DNA of 64,000 nucleotides from Telluria mixta (GTDB taxonomy: Bacteria; Pseudomonadota; Gammaproteobacteria; Burkholderiales; Burkholderiaceae_D): contig NZ_CP119520.1 of assembly GCF_029223865.1 (NCBI RefSeq), positions 3,100,001 to 3,164,000 of the forward strand. Reading direction: 5' to 3'. Under the pieces are notes generated by a model. The model was not told where the DNA came from, searched no databases, and worked only from the letters and a program-made list of their open reading frames with translations. The position numbers and the translations under genes were made by a program. Shown here piece by piece: positions 26,159 through 34,377 of the stretch (position 1 is its first letter; every line of letters begins with the position of its first letter).

Positions 26159-27899
26159 CGAGGCTGGCCTCCAGTTGCTGGTAGCGCCACTGGCTGGCAT
26201 ACCAGCCGTCCAGGGCGAGCAGTTCGTCGTGCGTGCCGCGTTCCACGATGCAGCCTTCGCGCAGCACGACGATCAGGTCCGCCTTCACGACGGCCGACAG
26301 GCGGTGGCTGGCGATGATCGCCGACAGTTCCGGGCGTTCGCGGCGCACGTCGTCGAGATGGTCGAGGATGTTCGTTTCCGTGCCCGTGTCGACGGCGGAC
26401 AGGGCGTCGTCGAGCAGCAGCAGGGCGCTGTCTGCCAGCAGCGCGCGCGCGATCGCCACGCGCTGGCGCTGCCCGCCGGACAACGTGATGCCCTTTTCGC
26501 CGACGGGCGTGTCGTATCCATCTGGGAACCGGAGGATGTCGTCGTGGATCGCGGCCATTTTTGCCGCCTGCTCGATCTCCGCGCGCGACGCGCCGGGGTG
26601 GCCGAGGGCGATGTTTTCCGCGATCGATGCGGAGAACAGGAAGGATTCCTGCGGCACCCAGCTGATGTGCGCGCGCAGCGTGGCGAGCGTGTACTCGTCG
26701 AGGGCATGGCCGCCCCATGTGACCTTGCCGTGCTGCGGCGTGGCCTGGCGCAGCAGCACGCGCAGCAAGGTCGACTTGCCCGCACCCGTGGCGCCGACGA
26801 GGCCCAGCGTCTTGCCCGGTTCGAGGCGCAGCGAGACGTCGTCCAGCGCGGGGCGCGCGTCGGCGCTGTAATTGAAGCGCACGTGGTCCAGCACGAGCGG
26901 GCCGCGCGCGAGCGTCTCCAGCGTGCCGCGGTCGTCGACGGTCAGCGGCGCATCGAGCAGCGGCTGCAGGCGCGCGAGGGCGGCGCGTCCGCGCTCGATC
27001 AGCGACAGCACCCAGCCGGCCGCGAACATCGGCCAGATCAGCTGGCCCAGGTACATCGTGAAGCTCGTGAGGCTGCCGATCGTGATCTGGCCCTGCCACA
27101 CGAGATAGCCGCCCAGGCCCAGCGTGAGGCCCGTCGCGGCGGTGAGCGTGAGGCCGACGGCCGGTTCGTATGCGGCTTCCCATTTTTGCGCCGAGAGGCT
27201 CGCATCGGCGGCGCGCGCGGCCAGTTGCGCGAACTGGTCGGCGCTGCGCTGTTCCAGGCCGAGGGCGCGCAGCGTACGCACGCCGGACAGCGTTTCCTGC
27301 ACGTGGTCGTTCAGGGCCGAGAAGCGCTTCAGCGAATCCGTGGACGCCGTGTGGATGTGGCTCGAGATGCGCCAGAACGCCAGCGCCATCAGGGGGAACG
27401 GGAGCAGGGCGATCGTCGTCAGGCGCCAGTCGACGCCGAGGAACATGATACCCAGTACCATGACGAGCGTGAGCGTGCCGTCGAAGCCGGCTAGCATCGC
27501 CTCCCCGGCGGCCTGCTCGATGGCGTCGATGTCGTTGGTGCCGAGCGCCATCAGGTCGCCCGTGCGCTGGCGCTGGAAAAAGGCCGGGCCCTGCGCCGAC
27601 AGGCGGTCATAGAGTTTCGTGCGCAGTTCCACGCCGAGCCGGTACGAGGCGGAGTACAGGCGCAGGCGCCACGCCACGCGCAGGCCGTAGATCGCGAGGC
27701 CGAGGCCCAGCAGTTGCGCGATCTGGATGAGCAGGTCGTGGCCGCCGAGGCGGTGCGCGGCGAGGCCGTCGATCATCGCGCCGACCTTGCGCGGCACGAG
27801 CACGGTACACAGGGCCACGCCGAACAGCATCACCGCCGACGACGCATAGGAACGCCAGTGCCGGCGCACGAAGCCGCCGATCAGCTTTGCCAAACCCAT
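26148..27899 (-). CDS. ABC exporter half-transporter, MdlA-like
   Basis: 583 aa. Exporter membrane domain in the first 320 residues, then an ATPase with Walker A GATGAGKSTL, signature LSGGQRQRVAIARALL and Walker B ALLLLDDALSAVDT. The Walker B region has Asp where the catalytic Glu is usual (LLDDA). That substitution is common in MdlA-type partners and suggests one degenerate ATP site in the heterodimer. The start MGLAKLIGG was chosen because it is preceded by AGGATC and because residues upstream look non-coding. It is downstream of the phasin gene and separated from it by a strong terminator. Confidence 0.88.
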   Translation of the reverse strand: MGLAKLIGGFVRRHWRSYASSAVMLFGVALCTVLVPRKVGAMIDGLAAHRLGGHDLLIQIAQLLGLGLAIYGLRVAWRLRLYSASYRLGVELRTKLYDRLSAQGPAFFQRQRTGDLMALGTNDIDAIEQAAGEAMLAGFDGTLTLVMVLGIMFLGVDWRLTTIALLPFPLMALAFWRISSHIHTASTDSLKRFSALNDHVQETLSGVRTLRALGLEQRSADQFAQLAARAADASLSAQKWEAAYEPAVGLTLTAATGLTLGLGGYLVWQGQITIGSLTSFTMYLGQLIWPMFAAGWVLSLIERGRAALARLQPLLDAPLTVDDRGTLETLARGPLVLDHVRFNYSADARPALDDVSLRLEPGKTLGLVGATGAGKSTLLRVLLRQATPQHGKVTWGGHALDEYTLATLRAHISWVPQESFLFSASIAENIALGHPGASRAEIEQAAKMAAIHDDILRFPDGYDTPVGEKGITLSGGQRQRVAIARALLADSALLLLDDALSAVDTGTETNILDHLDDVRRERPELSAIIASHRLSAVVKADLIVVLREGCIVERGTHDELLALDGWYASQWRYQQLEASLDAI

Positions 27900-27927
27900 T
27901 GAAGATCCTGTTCTTGTTGTTGGTGAG

Positions 27928-27958
27928 TGAAAAAAGAAAAAGCGGGCCAAGGCCCGCT
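27928..27958 (-). terminator. Rho-independent terminator of the phasin gene
   Basis: Stem AGCGGGCC/GGCCCGCT with a two-base loop, followed on the minus strand by a T-rich run interrupted by one C. It lies 46 bases past the phasin stop and just ahead of the mdlA-like start. Confidence 0.88.
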
Positions 27959-28003
27959 AATTTACTAGGTTTGCCACCTGCTTGCAGGCAGCCGTGCTAC
28001 CGC

Positions 28004-28861
28004 TTATTTCTTGCGCGGCGTGCGCGACGTCTTGCCACCGTGGGTCACGACGCGCAGCGGCGGCGTGCTCTCGGTCGGCGTGACGATCGGCAGTTCCACG
28101 TGCGGCCCCGCTTCCAGCGGCACGGTCGATGCGATCGGATGCTCGGCGCCGGCCGGCTTCGGTGCAACCTTGTTCAGCGCTTTCGCGAGCGGCTTGGCCT
28201 TCGCGTGCGGCACGTCGTCGGCGATGGCCGTTTCGACCGGATCGGCAGCCGGGGCTTCCGGTTCCGCAGCCACCGCTTCGGTCACGGTGGTCGTGATCGG
28301 TTCGGGCGCTTTCAGCTCGCTCTGGGCTTCGGCTTGCGGCGCCGCCGGCGCAGCTTCGACGGCAGCGACAGCCTGCTTGCCCGCATCCAGCGCCGCTTCG
28401 GCCAGCGCGCTGCCGGTGTCGGCCGCGGCGCGGGCGATCTCGCTGCTCACGGTCGTGGCTTCAGCCGTCGCAATGGCGGCCTGCTCCAGGATCTGCGGCA
28501 CGGACGTCGGGATGTTCGCGGTGGCGGCGGGCACCAGTTGCAGCGGCGCCTGCGTGCTCCAGCTGCGCTCGTGCGTGCCGGCGGCGATGCCCAGCAGTTC
28601 ACGGCCGTAGGAAAAGAATTGCTGCCATTGACCCTGGGCCGACGAGCCGATGGCGATCAGGTCGCGCGGGTTGGTAATTTCGAGCAATTGCTTGAAGGTT
28701 CCCGTGGCTTGTTCGACCGACGCGCGGGAGGTCTTCATGTTGAGCGCAATCAGCTGTTCGGCACTGTCGAGTGCGCGTTGGCTCAATGCCCGGAACACGT
28801 CGAGCTGGGCTTCCCATTGGGACTTGCGGACGGCGGACAACTGTTCGGAGAATGAAGTCAT
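28004..28861 (-). CDS. Phasin-family protein with long Ala/Pro-rich tail
   Basis: 285 aa. Residues 1-110 match the phasin_2 domain (FSEQLSAVRKSQWEAQLDVFRALSQRALDSAEQLIALN, and ITNPRDLIAIGSSAQGQWQQFFSYGRELLGIA). Such proteins coat polyhydroxyalkanoate granules and control their number and size. The C-terminal 150 residues are Ala/Pro/Glu/Thr-rich with a basic end (GGKTSRTPRKK). This makes the protein clearly longer than the usual ~190 aa phasin. The basic tail resembles PhaM/PhaF-type DNA-binding ends, but this is only an analogy. An AGGAACC ribosome site precedes the ATG. Confidence 0.9.
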   Translation of the reverse strand: MTSFSEQLSAVRKSQWEAQLDVFRALSQRALDSAEQLIALNMKTSRASVEQATGTFKQLLEITNPRDLIAIGSSAQGQWQQFFSYGRELLGIAAGTHERSWSTQAPLQLVPAATANIPTSVPQILEQAAIATAEATTVSSEIARAAADTGSALAEAALDAGKQAVAAVEAAPAAPQAEAQSELKAPEPITTTVTEAVAAEPEAPAADPVETAIADDVPHAKAKPLAKALNKVAPKPAGAEHPIASTVPLEAGPHVELPIVTPTESTPPLRVVTHGGKTSRTPRKK

Positions 28862-29001
28862 CTGGGTTCCTTGTCTTTCAGGTTGTAACCATTCGGTTTA
28901 TGACGCACTGCAATAAGTCTAGTGTAAAGGGGTTCATGCGGGATGAAAAGGGAATTCTATGTTGTTTTTATAAGGAAATCTTGCGGTGCAGCATTGTGGT
29001 T

Positions 29002-29013
29002 TGATATATATCA
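29002..29013. promoter_or_regulatory. 12-bp perfect palindrome between phasin and cytosine deaminase genes
   Basis: TGATATATATCA in the 211-base divergent region. Immediately to its left is a TGC-rich stretch (TTGCGGTGCAGCATTG) reminiscent of PhaR-type phasin operators, and to its right TTGACA (29014-29019), a possible -35 for the deaminase gene. Which protein binds here is unknown. Confidence 0.4.
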
Positions 29014-29072
29014 TTGACAAGATGATCACCGTGGTAATCTGATGGCGTTTTAACCGATCAGGAGCCCCGCGC

Positions 29073-30362
29073 ATGGATCTCGTTCTCCGCAACGCCACCC
29101 TGGCCGATGGCCGCTTGGTCGACATCGCCATCGCCGGCGGCACCATCGCTGCCGTCGAGCCCGCCTTGCCGCAACGTGGCGCGCGCGAGATCGACGTCGG
29201 CGGCGACCTCGTGACGCCGCCGTTCGTCGACGCCCATTTCCACATGGATGCGACGCTCAGCTACGGCTTGCCGCGGGTGAACGAATCGGGCACCTTGCTG
29301 GAAGGCATCGCGCTATGGGGCGAGCTGAAGCCGCAGCTGGCACAGGAGGCGCTCGTCGAACGGGCGTTGCGCTACTGCGACTGGGCCGTGGCGCGCGGCC
29401 TGCTGGCGATCCGCACCCACGTCGACATCTGCGACGACCGCCTGCTCGCCGTGGAAGCGCTGCTCGACGTCAAGCGCCAGGTCGCGCCTTACATCGACCT
29501 GCAACTGGTCGCGTTCCCGCAGGACGGCCTGCTGCGCAGCAAGACCGCGTTTGACAATTTGAAACGCGCGATCCGGATGGGCGTGGACGTCGTCGGCGGT
29601 ATTCCACACTTCGAACGCACGATGGCCGACGGCGCCGAATCCGTGCGCCTGCTGTGCGAATTCGCGGCGGAGCAGGGCCTGATGGTCGACATGCATTGCG
29701 ACGAGAGCGACGATCCCCTGTCGCGCCATATCGAGACGCTTGCCGCCGAAACATTGCGCTTGGGCTTGCAAGGCAAGGTCGCCGGCTCGCATCTGACGTC
29801 GATGCATTCGATGGACAACTATTATGTGAGCAAGCTGCTGCCGCTGATGGCGGAATCGGGCGTGGCCGCGATTGCAAACCCGCTCATCAACATCACGCTG
29901 CAAGGCCGCCACGACACGTACCCGAAACGGCGCGGCATGACCCGCGTGCCGGAACTGCTGGCGGCCGGCGTGCCGGTGGCGTTCGGCCACGATTGCGTGA
30001 TGGACCCGTGGTACGGCCTTGGTTCCGGCGACATGCTGGAAGTCGCGCACATGGGCCTGCATGTCGCCCAGATGACGGGGCAGGCCGCGATGCGCCAGTG
30101 TTTCCAGGCCGTCACGGAGACGCCGGCCCGCATCCTCGGCTTGCAGGGGTACGGCATCGCGCCGGGTTGCCGCGCGGACCTCGTCTGGCTCGATGCGGGC
30201 GACTCCGTCGAGGCGATCCGCCTGCGCGCGGCAAGAAGGCTCGTGCTGCGCGCCGGCCAGGTCGTCAGCGAGGCGCCACCGGCGCGCGCGACCCTGCATC
30301 TGCCGGGTCGCGAGGCGTCGGTTGATTTCCGTTTGGAACGATCCAGGCAAGCCGGGCAGTAA
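29073..30362 (+). CDS. codA: Cytosine deaminase
   Basis: 429 aa amidohydrolase, very close in length and pattern to E. coli CodA. It deaminates cytosine to uracil and ammonia in the cytoplasm. Metal ligands are visible: H55 and H57 in PPFVDAHFHMDA, a His in VDMHCDESDD, a His in AGSHLTSMHS, and the Asp in VAFGHDCVMDPWYGLG. The strings QLVAFPQDGLL, NPLINITLQGRHDTYPKRRG and DMLEVAHMGLHV are nearly the same as in CodA. No CodB permease is adjacent. The NCS1-type sensor kinase elsewhere in the window is far away and not obviously linked. Confidence 0.93.
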   Translation: MDLVLRNATLADGRLVDIAIAGGTIAAVEPALPQRGAREIDVGGDLVTPPFVDAHFHMDATLSYGLPRVNESGTLLEGIALWGELKPQLAQEALVERALRYCDWAVARGLLAIRTHVDICDDRLLAVEALLDVKRQVAPYIDLQLVAFPQDGLLRSKTAFDNLKRAIRMGVDVVGGIPHFERTMADGAESVRLLCEFAAEQGLMVDMHCDESDDPLSRHIETLAAETLRLGLQGKVAGSHLTSMHSMDNYYVSKLLPLMAESGVAAIANPLINITLQGRHDTYPKRRGMTRVPELLAAGVPVAFGHDCVMDPWYGLGSGDMLEVAHMGLHVAQMTGQAAMRQCFQAVTETPARILGLQGYGIAPGCRADLVWLDAGDSVEAIRLRAARRLVLRAGQVVSEAPPARATLHLPGREASVDFRLERSRQAGQ

Positions 30363-30452
30363 CGGGCGGCACGAAGTCTTTCCTACCTTTATTCAACGGA
30401 AATTTTCTACGTCCAGTTACCGGATCGGCAGCCGTGCACCCGAAAGCCAAGG

Positions 30453-30458
30453 TAGAAT
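30453..30458 (+). promoter_or_regulatory. Candidate -10 element (TAGAAT) of the GNAT operon
   Basis: GGTAGAAT lies 36 bases before the chosen GTG start of the first acetyltransferase. It argues for that start over an in-frame GTG at 30434, which would lie upstream of transcription start. No good -35 is visible. Confidence 0.4.
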
Positions 30459-30493
30459 CTTGCGCTTTCGTTACCATCCCAGCGGGTCACGCA

Positions 30494-31024
30494 GTGAAAG
30501 ATATCCAGATTCGTCCAGCTACTGAAACTGATTTCAATGCTATGTGGACCATTTTCCAGGCGCACGCGGCCGAGGGCGAAACCTATGCCCAGGACGCCGG
30601 CACGAGCCGCGAAGATACCTACGATTACTGGTTCGCACCCGAGGCGTCAACCTATGTCGCGGTGCGCGGCGAGGAGCGGATCCTCGGGATGTACAAGCTA
30701 CAGCCGAACCACGTGGGACGCGGCGCGCACGTCGCCAATGCGTCGTACATGGTCAGTCCGAACGCGCAGGGCGTCGGCGTGGGGCATCTGCTTGGCGAGC
30801 ACAGCATCGGCGAGGCCCGCCGCAAGGGCTACCTGGCCATGCAGTTCAACTTCGTCGTCAGCACGAACAATCCCGCGATCCACCTGTGGAAGCGGCTCGG
30901 CTTTTCCATCGTCGGCACCCTGCCTAAGTCGTACCGCCATCGCCGGCTCGGCTACGTCGATGCGTACGTGATGTACAAACTGCTGGAAGACCCCGCGCGC
31001 TGGCCGCTGCCGGACGAAGACTGA
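30494..31024 (+). CDS. GNAT-family N-acetyltransferase
   Basis: 176 aa from the GTG at VKDIQIRPATETDFNAMW. The first strand and helix of a GNAT fold start immediately at this residue, and a -10 element just upstream supports it. The acetyl-CoA loop is visible in SPNAQGVGVGHLLGEHSIGEARRKGY, and the C-terminal part AIHLWKRLGFSIVGTLPKSYRH is typical. The acceptor substrate is unknown. The stop shares one base with the start of a second acetyltransferase gene. Confidence 0.88.
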   Translation: MKDIQIRPATETDFNAMWTIFQAHAAEGETYAQDAGTSREDTYDYWFAPEASTYVAVRGEERILGMYKLQPNHVGRGAHVANASYMVSPNAQGVGVGHLLGEHSIGEARRKGYLAMQFNFVVSTNNPAIHLWKRLGFSIVGTLPKSYRHRRLGYVDAYVMYKLLEDPARWPLPDED

Positions 31025-31539
31025 TGGCGGTGGATATCCTCGCGACCCCGCGCCTGCGCCTGCGCACCGCCGACCGCGACGACGCCGACTTTTATCTCGC
31101 CCTCGTCAACGATCCGGGCTTCCTGGAGCACATCGGCGACCGCGGCATCCGCACGCGCGAGGACGCCGTGCAGGCCCTGCTCGAGGGCCCGATCGCGATG
31201 CAGGACGTGCGCGGCCACTCGCTCTACGTCGTCGAACTGAAGGACAGCGGCGCGCCCATCGGCATGTGCGGCCTGATCAAGCGCGAGACGCTGGACGGCG
31301 TCGACATCGGCTACGCCTACCTGGCGCCTTACTGCGGCCGCGGCTATGCGTACGAGGCCGGCATGGCCGTCCTGGCCCTCGCGCCCGCGCTGGGCCTCAG
31401 GCGCGTGCTGGCCATCACGTCGCCCAACAATCTCGCGTCGAACGGCCTGCTGCGCAAGATGGGCTTGCGCTTCGAACGGTTCGTCCATCTCGTGCCGGGC
31501 GATGCCGGTAGCAATTTGTACAGTCTCGATATCGAATAG
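31024..31539 (+). CDS. RimJ/RimL-like GNAT acetyltransferase
   Basis: 171 aa. It begins [36 protein letters not shown], the usual opening of RimJ/RimL-type protein or small-molecule acetyltransferases. The acetyl-CoA site lies around [18 protein letters not shown], and the C-terminal helix is [17 protein letters not shown]. It overlaps the upstream GNAT gene by one base (TGATG), so the two are co-translated. The substrate is not predictable. Confidence 0.9.
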   Translation: MAVDILATPRLRLRTADRDDADFYLALVNDPGFLEHIGDRGIRTREDAVQALLEGPIAMQDVRGHSLYVVELKDSGAPIGMCGLIKRETLDGVDIGYAYLAPYCGRGYAYEAGMAVLALAPALGLRRVLAITSPNNLASNGLLRKMGLRFERFVHLVPGDAGSNLYSLDIE

Positions 31540-31649
31540 CTCAGATAACGTTGCTTGGTGGATACGAATTTTCGCAAAATGTAACGACATGGTTGGTTTT
31601 TCAGTTTCTTTTGGTCATCATTTCATTTGTACAGACCATTACGACCAAC

Positions 31650-33299
31650 ATGAAACTCGACAATCTCAAGATCTCAGTCCGCTTGGCCCTGCTGGGTGGT
31701 TTTTTTCTGCTCGTCATCACGCTCATCAGCCTGTACGACTGGCGTGCCATGGAGGCCAGCAATGCGCGCGCCACCGAGACCATGGCCCGCATCGAAGCGC
31801 TGGCCCGGGCGGCGGACGTGGCGCGCGGTGCCCAGGTCGAATTCAAGACCCAGGTGCAGGAGTGGAAAAATATCCTGATCCGGGGTGGCGATCCTGCCGA
31901 GTTCACGAAATACCGGGACGGTTTCGAAAAGAGCGCGGCGACGACCCTGGCTGAACTCGACAAGCTGAAGACGGCGCTGGCCGCCCAAGGTGTCGCGACG
32001 GACAAGGTGGATGCAGCCCAGGCGGCGTTGCGCGAGCTGGACGGCCGCTATCACACCGCACTGAAGACGTACGACGGCGCAAACCCGGAGAGCTACAAAC
32101 TGGTCGACCAGCAGGTCAAGGGCATGGACCGCGCGCCGACGAAGGCGATCGACGACATCGTCGCCGACATCCATGCTTACGAGAAGGCGACCGTGGACGC
32201 CATCCGCAAGGAGAAGGAAGCCAACGAGCAGGCCGAGGCCCGCCTCACCATTGTCTCCTTCGCCGCGGTGCTGCTCGTGGCGGTCGCCGTCACGACCTGG
32301 CTGGCGCGCAGCATCACGCGCCCGATCGACGCCGCGGTGACCATCGCGCGCACCGTCGCCGCGGGTGATCTCACGCATCCCATCGTCGTCGACCGCAAGG
32401 ATGAAATCGGCCTGTTGCTGGACGCGCTGCGGCACATGCAGGACAGCCTGTCCGGCATCGTCGCGCATGTGCGCAGCGGCACCGACAGCATCGCCGTCGC
32501 GACGGGCGAGATCGTGCAGGGCAACCAGGACCTGGCGGCGCGCACGGAGGAACAGGCCAGCTCGATCCAGGAGACGGCGGCGTCGATGGACCAGCTGACG
32601 TCGATGGTGCGCAGCAGCCTGGACAGCGCCGACCGCGCACGCCGTATGGCGGACGAGGCATCCGGCGTCGCCACCCGCGGCGGCGAGGCCATGGCGCAGG
32701 TGGTCGACACGATGGGCGAAATCGACGCGTCGTCGAAGAAAATCGTCGACATCATCGGCGTCATCGACGGCATCGCGTTCCAGACCAACATCCTCGCGCT
32801 CAACGCGGCCGTCGAAGCGGCGCGCGCCGGCGAGCAGGGCCGCGGCTTCGCCGTCGTGGCATCGGAGGTGCGCACCCTGGCACAGCGCTCGGCCGGCGCG
32901 GCGAAAGAGATCAAGGCACTGATCGGCGATTCGGTGGACAAGGTGCAGGCGGGGACGCGCCTCGTGGGCGAAGCGGGCAGCACGATGCGCGACGTGGTGG
33001 ACAGCGTGCAGCGCGTGACCGGCATCATCGCGGAGATCACGGCCACCGCCACGCACCAGAGCAACGGCATCTCGCAGGTCAACACCGCGATGGGCCAGAT
33101 GGACGGCGCCGTGCAGCAGAATTCCGCGCTGGTGGAAGAAGCGGCGGCCGCCGCCGACGCCCTGCAGCAGCAGGCGCAGGCGCTGGCGGAGGCAGTCGGC
33201 GTGTTCCGCCTGGCGGACGATGGGGGCCGAGCGGCTGCCCCGGCCCCGACCTCGCGCGCGCCCCTGCGCAAGGCCTTGCAGGCACCGGTAACGTCTTAA
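31650..33299 (+). CDS. Methyl-accepting chemotaxis protein
   Basis: 549 aa chemoreceptor. TM1 is about residues 11-28, followed by a periplasmic four-helix-type sensor of about 160 residues, TM2 near 195-214, a HAMP domain ([25 protein letters not shown]), then the long signalling coiled coil. The conserved tip is [23 protein letters not shown] and [17 protein letters not shown]. The start [17 protein letters not shown] fits family members; in-frame codons upstream lack a ribosome site. The C-terminus ends without a CheR-tethering pentapeptide. The ligand is unknown. Confidence 0.94.
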   Translation: MKLDNLKISVRLALLGGFFLLVITLISLYDWRAMEASNARATETMARIEALARAADVARGAQVEFKTQVQEWKNILIRGGDPAEFTKYRDGFEKSAATTLAELDKLKTALAAQGVATDKVDAAQAALRELDGRYHTALKTYDGANPESYKLVDQQVKGMDRAPTKAIDDIVADIHAYEKATVDAIRKEKEANEQAEARLTIVSFAAVLLVAVAVTTWLARSITRPIDAAVTIARTVAAGDLTHPIVVDRKDEIGLLLDALRHMQDSLSGIVAHVRSGTDSIAVATGEIVQGNQDLAARTEEQASSIQETAASMDQLTSMVRSSLDSADRARRMADEASGVATRGGEAMAQVVDTMGEIDASSKKIVDIIGVIDGIAFQTNILALNAAVEAARAGEQGRGFAVVASEVRTLAQRSAGAAKEIKALIGDSVDKVQAGTRLVGEAGSTMRDVVDSVQRVTGIIAEITATATHQSNGISQVNTAMGQMDGAVQQNSALVEEAAAAADALQQQAQALAEAVGVFRLADDGGRAAAPAPTSRAPLRKALQAPVTS

Positions 33300-33300
33300 A

Positions 33301-34377
33301 TCACTGGCGGGTCGAGCCCCACGGGAAGAACCACGTGAGCGGCTTGTCCACGCGCGCGGCCCATGACGCCTCGTTGTGGCGCCCGCCCTCGGCCTTGTAG
33401 AACATCAGGTCTTCGCTGTCGCGGTAACCCTTGGCCAGCATGGCGTCGCGCATCTTCGTCGTGTCGTCCAGGCCGTCGTCGCGCGTGCCGGCGTCGAGGT
33501 AGAACTTCACCGGCACGCGGTCCGGCACCTTCGCCAGCAGTGTCCCGTTGTTCCACCAGAACGAGCTGGAGACGCCGCCCGCCTTCGAGAAGATGTCCGG
33601 ATGGCGCTGCGCGATCAGCACCGAGGCGATGCCGCCCAGCGAGGAGCCCATGATCGCCGTTGTCTCCTTGCCGGGCAAGGTGCGGTACGTGCGGTCGACG
33701 TACGGCTTCACCGTCTCCACGATGAAAGAGTCGTACGCATTCAGCTTGCCGCCGCCGTACTTCGGATCGCAGCAGGGCGTGTATTCGGGGATGCGCTCCG
33801 GCGTGTTGTCGATGCCGACGACGATCACCTCGTCCATCACGCCCGTCGCGACGAGACGGTTGATCGTCTCGTCGACGGCCCATTCGACGCCGTACGATGC
33901 GGTCTTCGCGTCGAACAGGTTCTGGCCGTCGTGCATGTACAGCACGGGGTAGCGCTTCGCCGCGTTCTCGCCGTAGCTGGGCGGCAGATAGATGCGCAGC
34001 GCGCGCTTGTTGTCCAGTTGCGGCGACGCGAAATCCTTCACGATCGTCACCTTGCCGAACGGGTGGCCGAAGAACGGGTAGATGTCGACCGTGCTGCCGG
34101 CCGCGAGTTTATACACGCCGCCGATCGATACCTTGTCCGCGCCCAGCGTGGGCTTCATCTGGATGTCGCCCAGCGCGTCCGGCCACGTGAACGTCCACAG
34201 GTTCAGCGGACCGCCTTCCGGTTTCGCGGGCACGCCCTGCGACCAGCCGGCGGCGCCCTTGTCGGCGCGGATCTGGATCGTCTCCTTGCCGGCGGCGTAG
34301 TGGATGCGCACGGTGGTGGCGTGGGCCTGTGCCAGCAGCATGGTCGCGGCGGCCGCGATTGCGAGTCGTTTCATCAT
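33301..34377 (-). CDS. Secreted esterase of the ferric-enterobactin-esterase-like fold
   Basis: 358 aa. A signal peptide (MMKRLAIAAAATMLLAQAHA) is followed by an N-terminal strand-rich domain of about 100 residues that resembles starch-binding or E-set modules. An alpha/beta hydrolase domain follows, with LYMHDGQNLFD and the nucleophile S246 in IMGSSLGGI. A His near the end (EGGRHNEASWAARV) completes the likely triad. It overlaps the upstream glycosidase gene by four bases, so it is the last gene of the amylase operon. It may remove acyl groups from glycans; this is inferred from context only. Confidence 0.85.
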   Translation of the reverse strand: MMKRLAIAAAATMLLAQAHATTVRIHYAAGKETIQIRADKGAAGWSQGVPAKPEGGPLNLWTFTWPDALGDIQMKPTLGADKVSIGGVYKLAAGSTVDIYPFFGHPFGKVTIVKDFASPQLDNKRALRIYLPPSYGENAAKRYPVLYMHDGQNLFDAKTASYGVEWAVDETINRLVATGVMDEVIVVGIDNTPERIPEYTPCCDPKYGGGKLNAYDSFIVETVKPYVDRTYRTLPGKETTAIMGSSLGGIASVLIAQRHPDIFSKAGGVSSSFWWNNGTLLAKVPDRVPVKFYLDAGTRDDGLDDTTKMRDAMLAKGYRDSEDLMFYKAEGGRHNEASWAARVDKPLTWFFPWGSTRQ

